64,000 bases of DNA from Pseudomonadota bacterium (GTDB taxonomy: Bacteria; Pseudomonadota; Gammaproteobacteria; Burkholderiales; Burkholderiaceae_C). The translations under genes and the position numbers were made by a program. The stretch spans positions 1 through 64,000 of the forward strand of contig JAJZWA010000005.1 in assembly GCA_021846965.1 (NCBI GenBank). The letters run 5' to 3'. This document shows, piece after piece, positions 31,180-40,177 of the stretch (position 1 is its first letter; each line of letters starts with the position of its first letter). Below the pieces are notes generated by a model, which saw nothing but the letters and a program-made list of their open reading frames with translations, was not told where the DNA came from and searched no databases.

Positions 31180-31728
31180 TCACTCCTTGGAAGAACCCGG
31201 CAGCATGCGCAGCAGCACGCCGTCGCGGTCGATGAACTGGTGCTTCAGCGCGGCGCCCACATGGGCGACGACCAAGGCGGCCAGCGTGTAGTTCAGCCAG
31301 GCATGCCAGTGGGCCAGCTCCCGGGCCAGCGCATGGTCGGGCGCCAGCAGGTTGGGCAGCGGCAGCACCCCCCACCACACCACCCGGATGCCCGAAGCCG
31401 AACTCAGGGCCCAGCCGGAAAGGGGAATGCAGAGAATCAGCAGGTACAGCAGCCCGTGCAGGGCCTCGGCCGCGCGCGCCTGCCAGCGGGGCACGGAATC
31501 CGGCAGCGCCGGCGGCCGGTGGCCCAGGCGCCAGACGATGCGCAGCAGCACCAGCAGCAGCACGGTGATGCCGAACCACTTGTGCCAGGAATACAGCTCC
31601 AGCTTGCGCACCGAGAGTTGCAGCCCGTGCATGTACAGCCCGAGCGGAAACATCCCGAAGATCAACAGGGCGATCAGCCAGTGCAGCAGGATGGCGACAC
31701 CGGTGTAGCGTCGGGACGAACGGATCAT
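31180..31728 (-). CDS. cytochrome b561
   Basis: 182 residues with four hydrophobic segments. Haem-ligand histidines are in ILLHWLIALLIF, SWHKWFGI, ALHGLLYLLIL and LAHWHAWLNY/VVAHVGAALKHQF. In E. coli CybB (same family) the protein is a superoxide:ubiquinone oxidoreductase in the inner membrane. Start ATG at 31728 lies two bases after the marR stop, indicating tight coupling. It fits an operon handling quinones or reactive oxygen. Confidence 0.9.
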   Translation of the reverse strand: MIRSSRRYTGVAILLHWLIALLIFGMFPLGLYMHGLQLSVRKLELYSWHKWFGITVLLLVLLRIVWRLGHRPPALPDSVPRWQARAAEALHGLLYLLILCIPLSGWALSSASGIRVVWWGVLPLPNLLAPDHALARELAHWHAWLNYTLAALVVAHVGAALKHQFIDRDGVLLRMLPGSSKE

Positions 31729-31730
31729 GG

Positions 31731-32207
31731 TCAGGATTCCTCGTGGGGGCCGCCGGGGCCAGGTTGCTCGGCCTGCGCCTGTTCGAAGGCCTGCCGGATG
31801 GCGTGCAGCAGCGCCTCGGCGCGGGCGAGGTCGAGCTCGGGGATGCGCTCGAAAGCCCGGCCCACATGCTCGCCGTGGGCCGGAAACACCTGTTCGAAAA
31901 GGGCCTGGCCGCGCTCGGTCAGGCACACGATCTGGCCGCGGCCGTCCTGCGGGTCCGGGTCACGGCGCACCAGGCCCTTCGCCAGCATACGGTCCACCAC
32001 GCCGGTCAGCGTGCCCTTGGTGATGAGGGTCCTGGCGCCCAGGGCCTTGGGGTTCATGCCCGGCGTGTTGCCCAGCGTGGCCAGCACGTCGAACTGGGCC
32101 GGTGTCAGGCCCAGTTGCGCGACATGCGCGGCCGAATACCGCTCGAAGGCCTGATAGGCTCGGACGAGTTCGCGCAGCAGGGGCAGATGGGGACGGACGG
32201 AGGGCAT
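31731..32207 (-). CDS. MarR family transcriptional regulator
   Basis: 158 residues. Winged helix-turn-helix: LGLTPAQFDVLATLGNTPGMNPKALGARTLITKGTLTGVVDRMLAKGLVRRDPDPQD in the DNA-binding region, wing RGQIVCLTERG, and helical dimer ends. A single cysteine lies in the wing strand (IVCLT) and could be an oxidation sensor. A longer reading from 32282 would run over the dyad GTTC-N6-GAAC, so the 32207 start is preferred, although its ribosome site is weak. It heads a seven-gene co-directional operon that it probably represses, including itself. Confidence 0.85.
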   Translation of the reverse strand: MPSVRPHLPLLRELVRAYQAFERYSAAHVAQLGLTPAQFDVLATLGNTPGMNPKALGARTLITKGTLTGVVDRMLAKGLVRRDPDPQDGRGQIVCLTERGQALFEQVFPAHGEHVGRAFERIPELDLARAEALLHAIRQAFEQAQAEQPGPGGPHEES

Positions 32208-32265
32208 CGCGGGCAGGGACCGACGCTGGGAGCCATGGGCGGCAAGCGGGGATGGGCAGATATTA

Positions 32266-32279
32266 GTTCGCGTTAGAAC
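32266..32279. promoter_or_regulatory. candidate MarR operator
   Basis: GTTC-GCGTTA-GAAC with AT-rich flanks (ATTAGTTCGCGTTAGAACC), 59 bases upstream of the chosen marR start. Only 4-bp arms; proposed as the autoregulatory site because it lies in the divergent promoter region between marR and the sigma-54 activator. Confidence 0.35.
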
Positions 32280-32343
32280 CATCTGTAATGACCTGAAAAT
32301 TTTTAGGGTTTTTGACCTGGATCAGGGTCGGACCACGCCCTGC

Positions 32344-32364
32344 ACTGTCGCAGGCTGCGACAGT
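32344..32364. promoter_or_regulatory. candidate upstream activator/auto-operator dyad
   Basis: Perfect 9-bp inverted repeat ACTGTCGCA-GGC-TGCGACAGT, 80 bases before the sigma-54 activator's ATG, with a further half-site TGCGACA at 32384-32390. Fis-type HTH activators commonly bind such long dyads. Autoregulation is inferred. Confidence 0.55.
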
Positions 32365-32443
32365 CGACAGGGCCCCCACCCGGTGCGACACTGCCCGCCT
32401 GAGTCAGCGCCGGCACCGCAGGACGCAGGCCAGGAGACAAGCC

Positions 32444-34444
32444 ATGCTCGAACCCCACCCCCGCGGCAGCGGCACGGCCGCGCAGCTGCTCCCCAGCGCG
32501 CGACAGCTGCAACTGGCGCGCCAGCGCTTTTTCGACGAAGGCGGCGACCCCGGCGCGCTGGTGCCCGAGTCCATCCTCCGTTCGTGGCGGCGCTGCGCGC
32601 CCATGCCCGCGGCCGTGGCGCTGCGCGCGGAACCGCTGCCCGGCGCCTTGCTGGGTTCGCGACGCGAGGCCCAGGGGCGCTTGCGCCGCCACGCCCTGGC
32701 CGAGCTGGAGGCGCTGGCGGAAGCCCTGGCCCCTACGCGGGCGATCGTGCTGCTGGCCGACCCCGACGGCATGATCCTCGATGCCGCGGGCTCGGACGCC
32801 TTCATGAGCAAGGCACAGCGCGTGGCGCTGATGCCGGGCATCGACTGGTCGGAGCGCAGCCGCGGCACGAATGCCATCGGCACGGCCCTCACCGAGGGCC
32901 ATGCGGTCACCATCGTGGGCCCGCAGCATTACCTGGAACAGAACGCCGCGCTGGCCTGCACGGCCGCACCCCTGCTGGGCCCCGACGGGCGCCTGCTCGG
33001 CGTGCTCGACGTCTCGGGCGACCTGCGCTGCATCCACGACCAGACCGCTTCGCTGGTGCGCGTGGCCGGACAGATGATCGAGCACCGCATGGCGCTGGAT
33101 GCGCGATCGGCGGATACCGAGCTGCTGCGCTTCGCGTATGACCCCGCGCTGCTGGGCAGCCACCGCGAGGCGCTGCTGTGGCTGCGCGACGAGGTGGTGG
33201 TGGGCGCCAACCGCGCCGCGCTGCGGGTGCTGGGCTTGCGCTTCGAGCAAGTCATGGCGAGACGCGCCACCGACTTGTTCCTCGCCCTGCCCCCCAAGGG
33301 CCACGGCCCATCCTGCCTGCAGTTGCACGCGCACCTGCTGCAGCCCGGGCGCCACGCGCAATGGGCGGCCGCCTGGGTGCCGGCGGCCCCGCGCGCGTGG
33401 GCGCCAGCGCCGGCGCCCACGCGCGGCGCCAGGACGCCGGCCGAGGCCCCCGCGCAAGGGCCGGCCCGGCTGCTGGTGGACGACGAGGGGCAGCGCCTGC
33501 GCCTGGAGCGTGCGCTGCGCGTGCTGGCCGCGGGCATCCCGGTGCTTGTGCAGGGCGAATCGGGAGTGGGCAAGGAAGTGTTCGCGCGCCGGCTGCATGC
33601 CGCGGGTGCGCGCGCCGCGGGCCCCTTCGTCGCCGTCAACTGCGCGGCGCTGCCCGAGACGCTGATCGAATCCGAACTCTTCGGCTACGAAGCCGGCGCC
33701 TTCACCGGCGCGCACCGACAGGGCCGGCCCGGCCTGATCCGCGAAGCCGACGCGGGCGTGCTGTTCCTGGACGAGATCGGCGACATGCCGCTGGCCCTGC
33801 AGGCGCGGCTGCTGCGCGTGCTGCAGGAGCGCGAAGTGCGCGCACTGGGCAGCGCCCAGGCGCGCAGCGTCGATTTCGCGCTGGTCTGCGCGACCCACCG
33901 GGACCTGCGGGCCATGGTCGAGGAAGGTCGGTTCCGCGCGGATCTCTACTACCGCCTGCAGCATTTCACGGTGGAACTGCCCGCATTGCGCAACGACCCC
34001 CAGGGGCCCGCGCACATCGCCGAGATGCTGGCGCGCACGCTGGAGGAGCGGGGCATCGAGCTGAGCGAGCAGGCGCGCGAGGCGCTGCTGCGTCATGCCT
34101 GGCCCGGCAACTGGCGCGAGCTGGCCGGGACCTGTCGCACCCTGGCGGCGCTGGCGCTTCCCGGCCAGGTCCTGGATCTGGCCGATCTTCCCGCGGTCAT
34201 GCGCGAGGCCCTGCCCGCCGCCGGCAGCACGGCAGCGACGTCCCTGCGCGGCGCATCCACCTCTCGCTCCCCGCTGCCGGCCGCGGCGCCCGGCGCGGCG
34301 GCGGATCTGCGCAGCCTGACCGCGGCAGCCATGCAGCAGGCGCTCGAGGCCTGCGAGGGCAACGTCAGCCGTGCCGCGCGCATGCTCGGGGTGCATCGCA
34401 GCACACTGTACCGGCGCAACGCCCCCGACACACGGCATTCCTGA
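32444..34444 (+). CDS. AcoR-type sigma-54-dependent regulator (GAF-AAA+-Fis HTH)
   Basis: 666 residues. The N-terminal region (about 30-320) has the acetoin-regulator-like SWRRC segment followed by GAF-like [14 protein letters not shown]...[21 protein letters not shown]. The central AAA+ domain (about 340-575) has Walker A GESGVGKE near 371, the sigma-54-contact loop GAFTGA near 418, and [22 protein letters not shown]. The C-terminal HTH is [25 protein letters not shown] being intact, it should activate RpoN promoters. AGGAGA precedes the ATG. It is divergent from the marR operon; no obvious -24/-12 target is adjacent, so its target is unknown. Confidence 0.9.
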   Translation: MLEPHPRGSGTAAQLLPSARQLQLARQRFFDEGGDPGALVPESILRSWRRCAPMPAAVALRAEPLPGALLGSRREAQGRLRRHALAELEALAEALAPTRAIVLLADPDGMILDAAGSDAFMSKAQRVALMPGIDWSERSRGTNAIGTALTEGHAVTIVGPQHYLEQNAALACTAAPLLGPDGRLLGVLDVSGDLRCIHDQTASLVRVAGQMIEHRMALDARSADTELLRFAYDPALLGSHREALLWLRDEVVVGANRAALRVLGLRFEQVMARRATDLFLALPPKGHGPSCLQLHAHLLQPGRHAQWAAAWVPAAPRAWAPAPAPTRGARTPAEAPAQGPARLLVDDEGQRLRLERALRVLAAGIPVLVQGESGVGKEVFARRLHAAGARAAGPFVAVNCAALPETLIESELFGYEAGAFTGAHRQGRPGLIREADAGVLFLDEIGDMPLALQARLLRVLQEREVRALGSAQARSVDFALVCATHRDLRAMVEEGRFRADLYYRLQHFTVELPALRNDPQGPAHIAEMLARTLEERGIELSEQAREALLRHAWPGNWRELAGTCRTLAALALPGQVLDLADLPAVMREALPAAGSTAATSLRGASTSRSPLPAAAPGAAADLRSLTAAAMQQALEACEGNVSRAARMLGVHRSTLYRRNAPDTRHS

Positions 34445-34484
34445 GGCGCCAGGGGCCCGGGCCTCGCGCCCCCGCGCCGGCCGC

Positions 34485-36539
34485 CTACCCGGCTTGCCCG
34501 CGCAGGCCCAGGCGCCAGGGCAGCCCGCTGTTGCGGCGGACCACCCGTTCCAGGCCCTGGCGCAGCACGCCCTCCTGCGCCGTGAACAGGCTCAGGCGAG
34601 TGCGTGCGCGGGTCACCCCGGTGTAGACCAGCTCGCGGGTCACGCCCAGGCCGTCGCCCAGCACCAGCAGTGCATGGGAGAACTCGGAGCCCTGCGACTT
34701 GTGCACCGTCATGGCGAAGGCGGTCTCGACATGGGCCAGGCGCCCCGGTGCGATCCAGCGCACCCCCGCGGCCTGGGCGAAGGCCACGCGCAACGCGCCG
34801 CCGGGGCCGCGCAAGGCGATGCCCACGTCCCCATTGAACAGTCCGAGCTCGGGATCGTTGCGCGTGACCATCACCGGCCTGGCCTCGTACCACGGCGCGG
34901 AACCGCCCAGCAGGGAGCGCGCGCGCAGCGCCTGCTCGAGCTGGCGATTGATCGCCTCCACGCCCCAGGGGCCCTGGCGCAGCGCGCACAGCACGCGCAG
35001 TGCGTCGAAGCCCTGCAGCACGCGCAGGGCCCAGGCGTCCAGCTGCTCCCCCTGCCCGGTGCAGCCGGCGCGCGCCAGCTCCAGGCAGGCGCGCAGCCCG
35101 GGGTCGCCGACAGCAGCCTCGCAGACCTCCCGCGGCTGCGCGGTACCCCGCCAGTGCAATTCCTCGCGCTCGCGCAGCACCTCCTGCGCCTTGCGCGAAT
35201 CGCCACGGTTCACGGCGTCGGCCAGGCCCGCGATGCCTCCGCCAAAGCGCCGGCTGCTGCGCAGCATCGCCACCTGCTGCGCCAGCAGCGGGCCCTGCTC
35301 GTCCTGCAGCGATGGCGGCAGGACCTGTCCGCTGAGCTCCAGCACCTCGCGCGCGGTGCCCGGCAGGTAATGTCCGTCGCGCGCGTGCATGCACAACTCG
35401 CCCAGCACGGCGCCCGCCTCCACGCTGGCGAGCTGGTCGCTGTCGCCCAGCAGCACCAGGCGGGCATGCGGGGGAAGCGCGTCCAGCAGGTCGGCCATCA
35501 TCTCCAGGTGCACCATGGAGGCTTCGTCCACCAACAGCACGTCCAGATCCAGCGGGTTGCCGGCATGGTGGCGCAGGCGTCGCGTGTCCCCGCGCGCGCC
35601 CAGCAGCGCGTGCAGGGTGCGCGCGGGGCCGATGCGCGAGGCCAGGCGCAGCGCCGTCTGCCAGCCCAGGCGGGCCGCCAGCTGGCCCAGCGCCGCGTCG
35701 ATGGACTGCTTCAGGCGCGCCGCGGCCTTGCCGGTGGGCGCCGCCAGCGCCACGCGCAACTGCTCCGGTCGGCTCGCGGTGGCGAACAGCAGCACCAGCA
35801 GGCGCGCCGCGGTGAAGGTCTTGCCCGTCCCCGGACCCCCGGTGATCACGCCGACGCCCGCGCGCAGCGCCAGCGCGCAGGCGATGCGCTGCCAATCCGG
35901 CCCGGCGCCGCGATCGCCGGGCGGATCCTCGCCGAACAGAGCCTGCATCGCCTCGGCCACGCGCGGCGGGTCGAGCGGCTCGCGGCTCCGCGCACGCTCC
36001 AGCCACTGGGTGGCCAGGCGACGCTCGTACTCCCGATAGCGCCGCAGATACAGGCGCCCCTGCTCGAACACCAGCGGTTGCCCCCGATCGGCGGCCTCGC
36101 CCTGCTCCACGCACCACACCGCATCGGCCTGGCGCAGCGCCCGCGCCCAGGCGGCGGCCGGCTCGAAGTCCGCCGGCGCCAGCTCGCGCGCGAGCCCCAG
36201 CATCTGCGTCGCCAGCGCGCCCGGCAGGCCCAGTTCCACCCAGGGGGTCTCGGGGCCTTGCGGGACCGGCCCACGGGCGGCGGGCGCTGCCCCGGCCACT
36301 TCGGGCCCGGTGGGCTCGTGCAGGACCAGGCACACATGCCCCAGGCCCTCCAGCTGCGCGACCAGCGCGGCCGCCAGCAGCACCTGCGGGTCGTCGAGGG
36401 GCGCGGCCTCGGCGACGAAGCCGGCGAAGGCCACGTCCAGATGGCGCAACCAGCCGGCCCGGGCCCAGGCGCGCAGCTGTTGCAGCACCCGCTCGCGCCC
36501 GGCGCCGGCCCGTGGCGACTGGCTCGTCAAGGTGGTCAA
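34485..36539 (-). CDS. recD: exodeoxyribonuclease V alpha subunit RecD
   Basis: 684 residues, starting at TTG 36539, which overlaps the recB stop (TTGA) and has GGGGAGG five bases upstream. Superfamily 1B helicase: Walker A VITGGPGTGKTFTAARLL around 230-245, LLVDEASMVHLEMMADLL, RLVLLGDSDQLASVEAG, and C-terminal AMTVHKSQGSEFSHALLV and YTGVTRARTRLSLF. It is the 5'-3' motor of RecBCD in double-strand break repair. Length slightly above E. coli RecD. Third gene of recC-recB-recD, convergent with the AcoR-type gene. Confidence 0.93.
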   Translation of the reverse strand: MTTLTSQSPRAGAGRERVLQQLRAWARAGWLRHLDVAFAGFVAEAAPLDDPQVLLAAALVAQLEGLGHVCLVLHEPTGPEVAGAAPAARGPVPQGPETPWVELGLPGALATQMLGLARELAPADFEPAAAWARALRQADAVWCVEQGEAADRGQPLVFEQGRLYLRRYREYERRLATQWLERARSREPLDPPRVAEAMQALFGEDPPGDRGAGPDWQRIACALALRAGVGVITGGPGTGKTFTAARLLVLLFATASRPEQLRVALAAPTGKAAARLKQSIDAALGQLAARLGWQTALRLASRIGPARTLHALLGARGDTRRLRHHAGNPLDLDVLLVDEASMVHLEMMADLLDALPPHARLVLLGDSDQLASVEAGAVLGELCMHARDGHYLPGTAREVLELSGQVLPPSLQDEQGPLLAQQVAMLRSSRRFGGGIAGLADAVNRGDSRKAQEVLREREELHWRGTAQPREVCEAAVGDPGLRACLELARAGCTGQGEQLDAWALRVLQGFDALRVLCALRQGPWGVEAINRQLEQALRARSLLGGSAPWYEARPVMVTRNDPELGLFNGDVGIALRGPGGALRVAFAQAAGVRWIAPGRLAHVETAFAMTVHKSQGSEFSHALLVLGDGLGVTRELVYTGVTRARTRLSLFTAQEGVLRQGLERVVRRNSGLPWRLGLRGQAG

Positions 36540-39500
36540 GGCTGCCTCCCCGCCATGCCCGACTCGTCGAGGGATGCCCCCTGGCTCAGCAGGAGATCCA
36601 GCCGCTCCAGCCACTGCGCATCGGCCGGCATGGTGAAACAGCCGCGCTCCGGCCCCTCGATGCCGCGCAGGAACAGGCACAGCGCGCCGCCGAGCTGGCG
36701 TTGCGGCTCGTAGGCCGCGCCCAGGCGCTGGCGCAGCAGGCGGTGCAGCGCGAGCAGATACAACATGGCCTGCACGTCGTAGCGGTGGGCGGCCATCGCG
36801 TTCGCCAGCGCTTCGGCGTGGTAGTCGGCATCGCGCTCGCCCAGGGCATTGGACTTGTAGTCCAGCACCCAATAGCGCCCCTCATGCTCGAACACCAGAT
36901 CGGCGAAGCCCATGACCAGGCCGTGCACCCGCTGTTCGTCGAGCCGCGCGCGCTCGCGCTGTCCCAGCCAGGCCTGCGCGCACAGCTGGTCCAGCGCGGC
37001 CGCGCTGGCGGCGTCCACCGGGAACCAGAACTCCATTTCCGCGAGGCCGCCGCGCAACTCGCGCAGGCTGGCGCGCAGCGGCGGCAGCGGCGTGCGCGCC
37101 ACCTGCTGCAGCCACTCCCACGCAGCCTCGGCCTGCGCCTCCCAGCCCTGGCGCGCGCAGCGCTGCACGAAGGCGATGCGCGTGGCGGGCTCCTCGGCGA
37201 AACCCTGCTCGGCCAGCCAGGCCAGTTGTTCATGCAGGAAACTTCCGGCACGGGCGCCGCGCGCGAAGGTGTGGCGCACCGCGCCGGCGCGCGCAGCGAC
37301 CTGCGGGTCGGGCTCCATGGCCTCGTCCACGTCGTGCTGGCGCGCCCCGAAGGCCGTGCGCAGGGGCGCCAGATTGCGCGCCAGCGCGCTGAAGCTCGCG
37401 ATCTGCCAGTCGCGCTCGAAGCCGGCCTCGTAGACCTCGGGTTCGCGCAAGCCCGGCGCCTGGGCCCGCTCTCGAAGCAAGCTGGGCTCCTGCACCGCGC
37501 AGCGCTGCCGCAGATGCACCTGCGGCAGCTCGCCCCAGGTCGCGCGCAGAAGGGACTCGAGCTGCGCGGGCTCGGTCTGCGGCCCGGCGCCCAGCAGGCG
37601 GCCCAGGGCACTGTGCGCGAGCAGGCAGCGCGACTGCCTGCCGTGGCGCAGCGGCGCGACTCCCATCCACACCGCATGGCGCGCGCGGGTCAAGGCCACG
37701 TACAGCAGGCGCAGGTCCTCGCGCAGTCGCTGGACGTCGGCGTCACCGGCAGCCGCGGACCCGGCCTCGACCTGTTCGTCCTCGTCGTCGTCGGCGCTGC
37801 GGAAATGCGTGGCGAAGGGCAGCAACACCACCGGGTACTCCAGGCCCTTGGATTTGTGGATGGTGACCACGCGCACCAGCTCGGCCTCGCTCTCCAGGCG
37901 AAGCTCCTGCTCGTCGGCGGCCCCCGCTCGACCGGCCACCGCCTGCTCGAGCCAGCGCAGCAGCGCCTGCTCGCCGTCCACCCCCGAACTGGCCTGCTGC
38001 AGCAGTTCGGCCAGGTGCAGCATATTGGTCAGGCGCCGCTCTCCACCGTCGCGCGCCAGCCAGCGCCGGGCCAGGCGCAGCCGGTGCAGGGTGGCGCGCA
38101 GCATGGGCAGGACCCCCTGCTGGCGCCAGATGTCATGCAAATCCAGCAGCAGTTGCGCGTGGCGCTCGAAGACCTCGTCGTCGCGAGCCAGGGCCTCCAG
38201 TTCCCACAGCTCCAAGCCGAAGCTGGCGTTGGCGAAACCGGCGCGTGCCAGGGCCGCGTCGCGCGGCTCGGCCACGGCCCGCAGCCAGCGCAGCAGGTCG
38301 CGCGCCTCGGCGCTCGCGAACACCGATTCGCGCTCGCTCAGGTATACGCTGGCCACCCGCCTGCGGCTGAGCTCCGCGCGCACCCGCTGCGCCTGCTCGC
38401 CGGTTCGCACCAGCACGGCGATGTCGCGCGGGCGCAGGCGCTCCAGCCCCGCCGCGTCGCGCAGGCCGCATCGGGCATCGCCCAGCAGCGCGACCACGCG
38501 CTCGGCGCAGGCCTGGGCGAAATCCCCCAGCGCCTCGGTCGAGGCGCGCAGCTCGGTGTCGTACTCCACCCACAGCGCGGGCAGTTCACCCTCGGCCGTG
38601 CACAGGGTCTGGTCGCGCCCGTGTGCCCGCACGGGCACGAAGGGCAAGGGATCGTCCTGGCCGGTCCGATAGCCGAAGGCGCCGTCCGGCAGGTGCCGGT
38701 CGGCCTGCTCGAACAGCCGGTTGACCGCCTGCACCAGGGGCTGCGTCGAACGATAGTTGGTATCGAGCGCGTAATGCCTGCCGGCGGTGGCTCGGCGCGC
38801 GCGAATGTAGCTTTCGATGTCGGCGCCGCGAAAGGCATAGATGGACTGCTTGGGATCGCCGATGAGCAGGAGCGCGGCCCCCGGATCGTTCCCCGCCACG
38901 TGGTACAGGCTGTCGAACAGGCGGTATTGCAGCGCCGAGGTGTCCTGGAACTCGTCCAGCAGGGCCACCGGGTACTGCTCGCGGATGCGCTCGCGCAGGC
39001 TGGCTCCGGCAGGTCCGTCGAGGGCCTGCGCCAGGCGCAGCTGCAGGTCGGTGAAGCCAAAGCTGCGCGCCTGGTTCTTGAGCTCCAGCAGACGCAGCTC
39101 CACGGCCGCGCAGGCACGCCCGGCCAGCTCGGCATCGGCGCTGGGCAGCGCCTGCAATCGATCGTGCAAGGCGGCGAGTTGCTCGAATCCCTCGGGAAGC
39201 TCGAGCTGCCGGCCCTTCTTGAGGGCCTCGCGCAGACCCTGCGCGCACAGGCGTTGCCAGGCCTTGTCCTCGAGCTCCACGGCCTCGCCGTCCTCCGCCT
39301 GCGCCCACTGCTCCAGGGCGTCGAACCAGGGGGCCAGGCGAGCCACGGACACCATTCTGGCGTGAAAGGGCGAATCCCCGGCACACTGGGCTTCGATCCA
39401 TGCGCGCATGGAGCCCAGGCGCCCGCGCCAGACCTGGCGCAACTCGCGCAAGTCCTGGCGGCGCCGCAGATCCACGCTGCGCCAGGCCGGCCCCAGCCCC

Positions 39501-40171
39501 CCGGCCTGTCCGCCTTCGCGTTCCAGGCCCGTGGCGGCGCGCCGCCCGACGCGCGCACCCACGCTCGCCTCGAAGGCCGCGTAATCGGGCCACAGGCGCA
39601 GCAGGCCCGCCAGTTCCTCGCCCTGCAAGGGGTAGATCTCGCGGCGCCATACGTCGCGCAGCGCCCGCTGGCGCAGCTCGCTGTCGTCGGGCAGCAGTTG
39701 TTCGTCGAACAGGCTGCCGCTGTCGAAGGCATGCTCGCGCAACATGCGCTGGCACCAGGCGTCGATGGTGAACACCGCGGCGTCGTCCATCGAGTCGGCG
39801 GCCAGCGCCAGGCGCCATGCGGCGGCCTCGCGCGCCGCGGCATCCCCGGCCTCGGCCAGCAGCTGGCGCATCAGGGTGTCGTCCGCGGGGACCTCCAGCT
39901 CGCCACGAAAACAGGCGCAGGCCTGCTCCAGGCGCGCGCGGATGCGCTCGCGCAGCTCCTGCGTGGCCGCCCGGGTGAAGGTCATGACCAGGATGCGAGA
40001 GGGCGCCAGGGGCTCGCGCCAGGCGCTGCCCGGCTCGCCATGGCCCAGCACCAGTCGCAGGTACAGGGCTGCCATGGTCCAGGTCTTGCCCGTGCCGGCG
40101 CTGGCCTCGATCAGCCGGCTTCCCCACAGCGGCAGACGCAGCGCATCGAGCGGATGGACGGATTCGGACAT
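36536..40171 (-). CDS. recB: exodeoxyribonuclease V beta subunit RecB
   Basis: 1211 residues, full length. Helicase motif I is SAGTGKTWTMAALYLRL near 24, Ia is RILVMTFTRAATQELRERIR, II is ALLDEFQDTSALQYRLFD, and VI includes LRLLYVALTRARHAVWMG. The C-terminal nuclease domain keeps YWVLDYKSNALG (about 1100) with the catalytic Asp and Lys, so both the 3'-5' helicase and nuclease are expected to be active. Starts 6 bases after recC and overlaps recD. Confidence 0.95.
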   Translation of the reverse strand: MSESVHPLDALRLPLWGSRLIEASAGTGKTWTMAALYLRLVLGHGEPGSAWREPLAPSRILVMTFTRAATQELRERIRARLEQACACFRGELEVPADDTLMRQLLAEAGDAAAREAAAWRLALAADSMDDAAVFTIDAWCQRMLREHAFDSGSLFDEQLLPDDSELRQRALRDVWRREIYPLQGEELAGLLRLWPDYAAFEASVGARVGRRAATGLEREGGQAGGLGPAWRSVDLRRRQDLRELRQVWRGRLGSMRAWIEAQCAGDSPFHARMVSVARLAPWFDALEQWAQAEDGEAVELEDKAWQRLCAQGLREALKKGRQLELPEGFEQLAALHDRLQALPSADAELAGRACAAVELRLLELKNQARSFGFTDLQLRLAQALDGPAGASLRERIREQYPVALLDEFQDTSALQYRLFDSLYHVAGNDPGAALLLIGDPKQSIYAFRGADIESYIRARRATAGRHYALDTNYRSTQPLVQAVNRLFEQADRHLPDGAFGYRTGQDDPLPFVPVRAHGRDQTLCTAEGELPALWVEYDTELRASTEALGDFAQACAERVVALLGDARCGLRDAAGLERLRPRDIAVLVRTGEQAQRVRAELSRRRVASVYLSERESVFASAEARDLLRWLRAVAEPRDAALARAGFANASFGLELWELEALARDDEVFERHAQLLLDLHDIWRQQGVLPMLRATLHRLRLARRWLARDGGERRLTNMLHLAELLQQASSGVDGEQALLRWLEQAVAGRAGAADEQELRLESEAELVRVVTIHKSKGLEYPVVLLPFATHFRSADDDEDEQVEAGSAAAGDADVQRLREDLRLLYVALTRARHAVWMGVAPLRHGRQSRCLLAHSALGRLLGAGPQTEPAQLESLLRATWGELPQVHLRQRCAVQEPSLLRERAQAPGLREPEVYEAGFERDWQIASFSALARNLAPLRTAFGARQHDVDEAMEPDPQVAARAGAVRHTFARGARAGSFLHEQLAWLAEQGFAEEPATRIAFVQRCARQGWEAQAEAAWEWLQQVARTPLPPLRASLRELRGGLAEMEFWFPVDAASAAALDQLCAQAWLGQRERARLDEQRVHGLVMGFADLVFEHEGRYWVLDYKSNALGERDADYHAEALANAMAAHRYDVQAMLYLLALHRLLRQRLGAAYEPQRQLGGALCLFLRGIEGPERGCFTMPADAQWLERLDLLLSQGASLDESGMAGRQP

Positions 40172-40177
40172 GGACCC

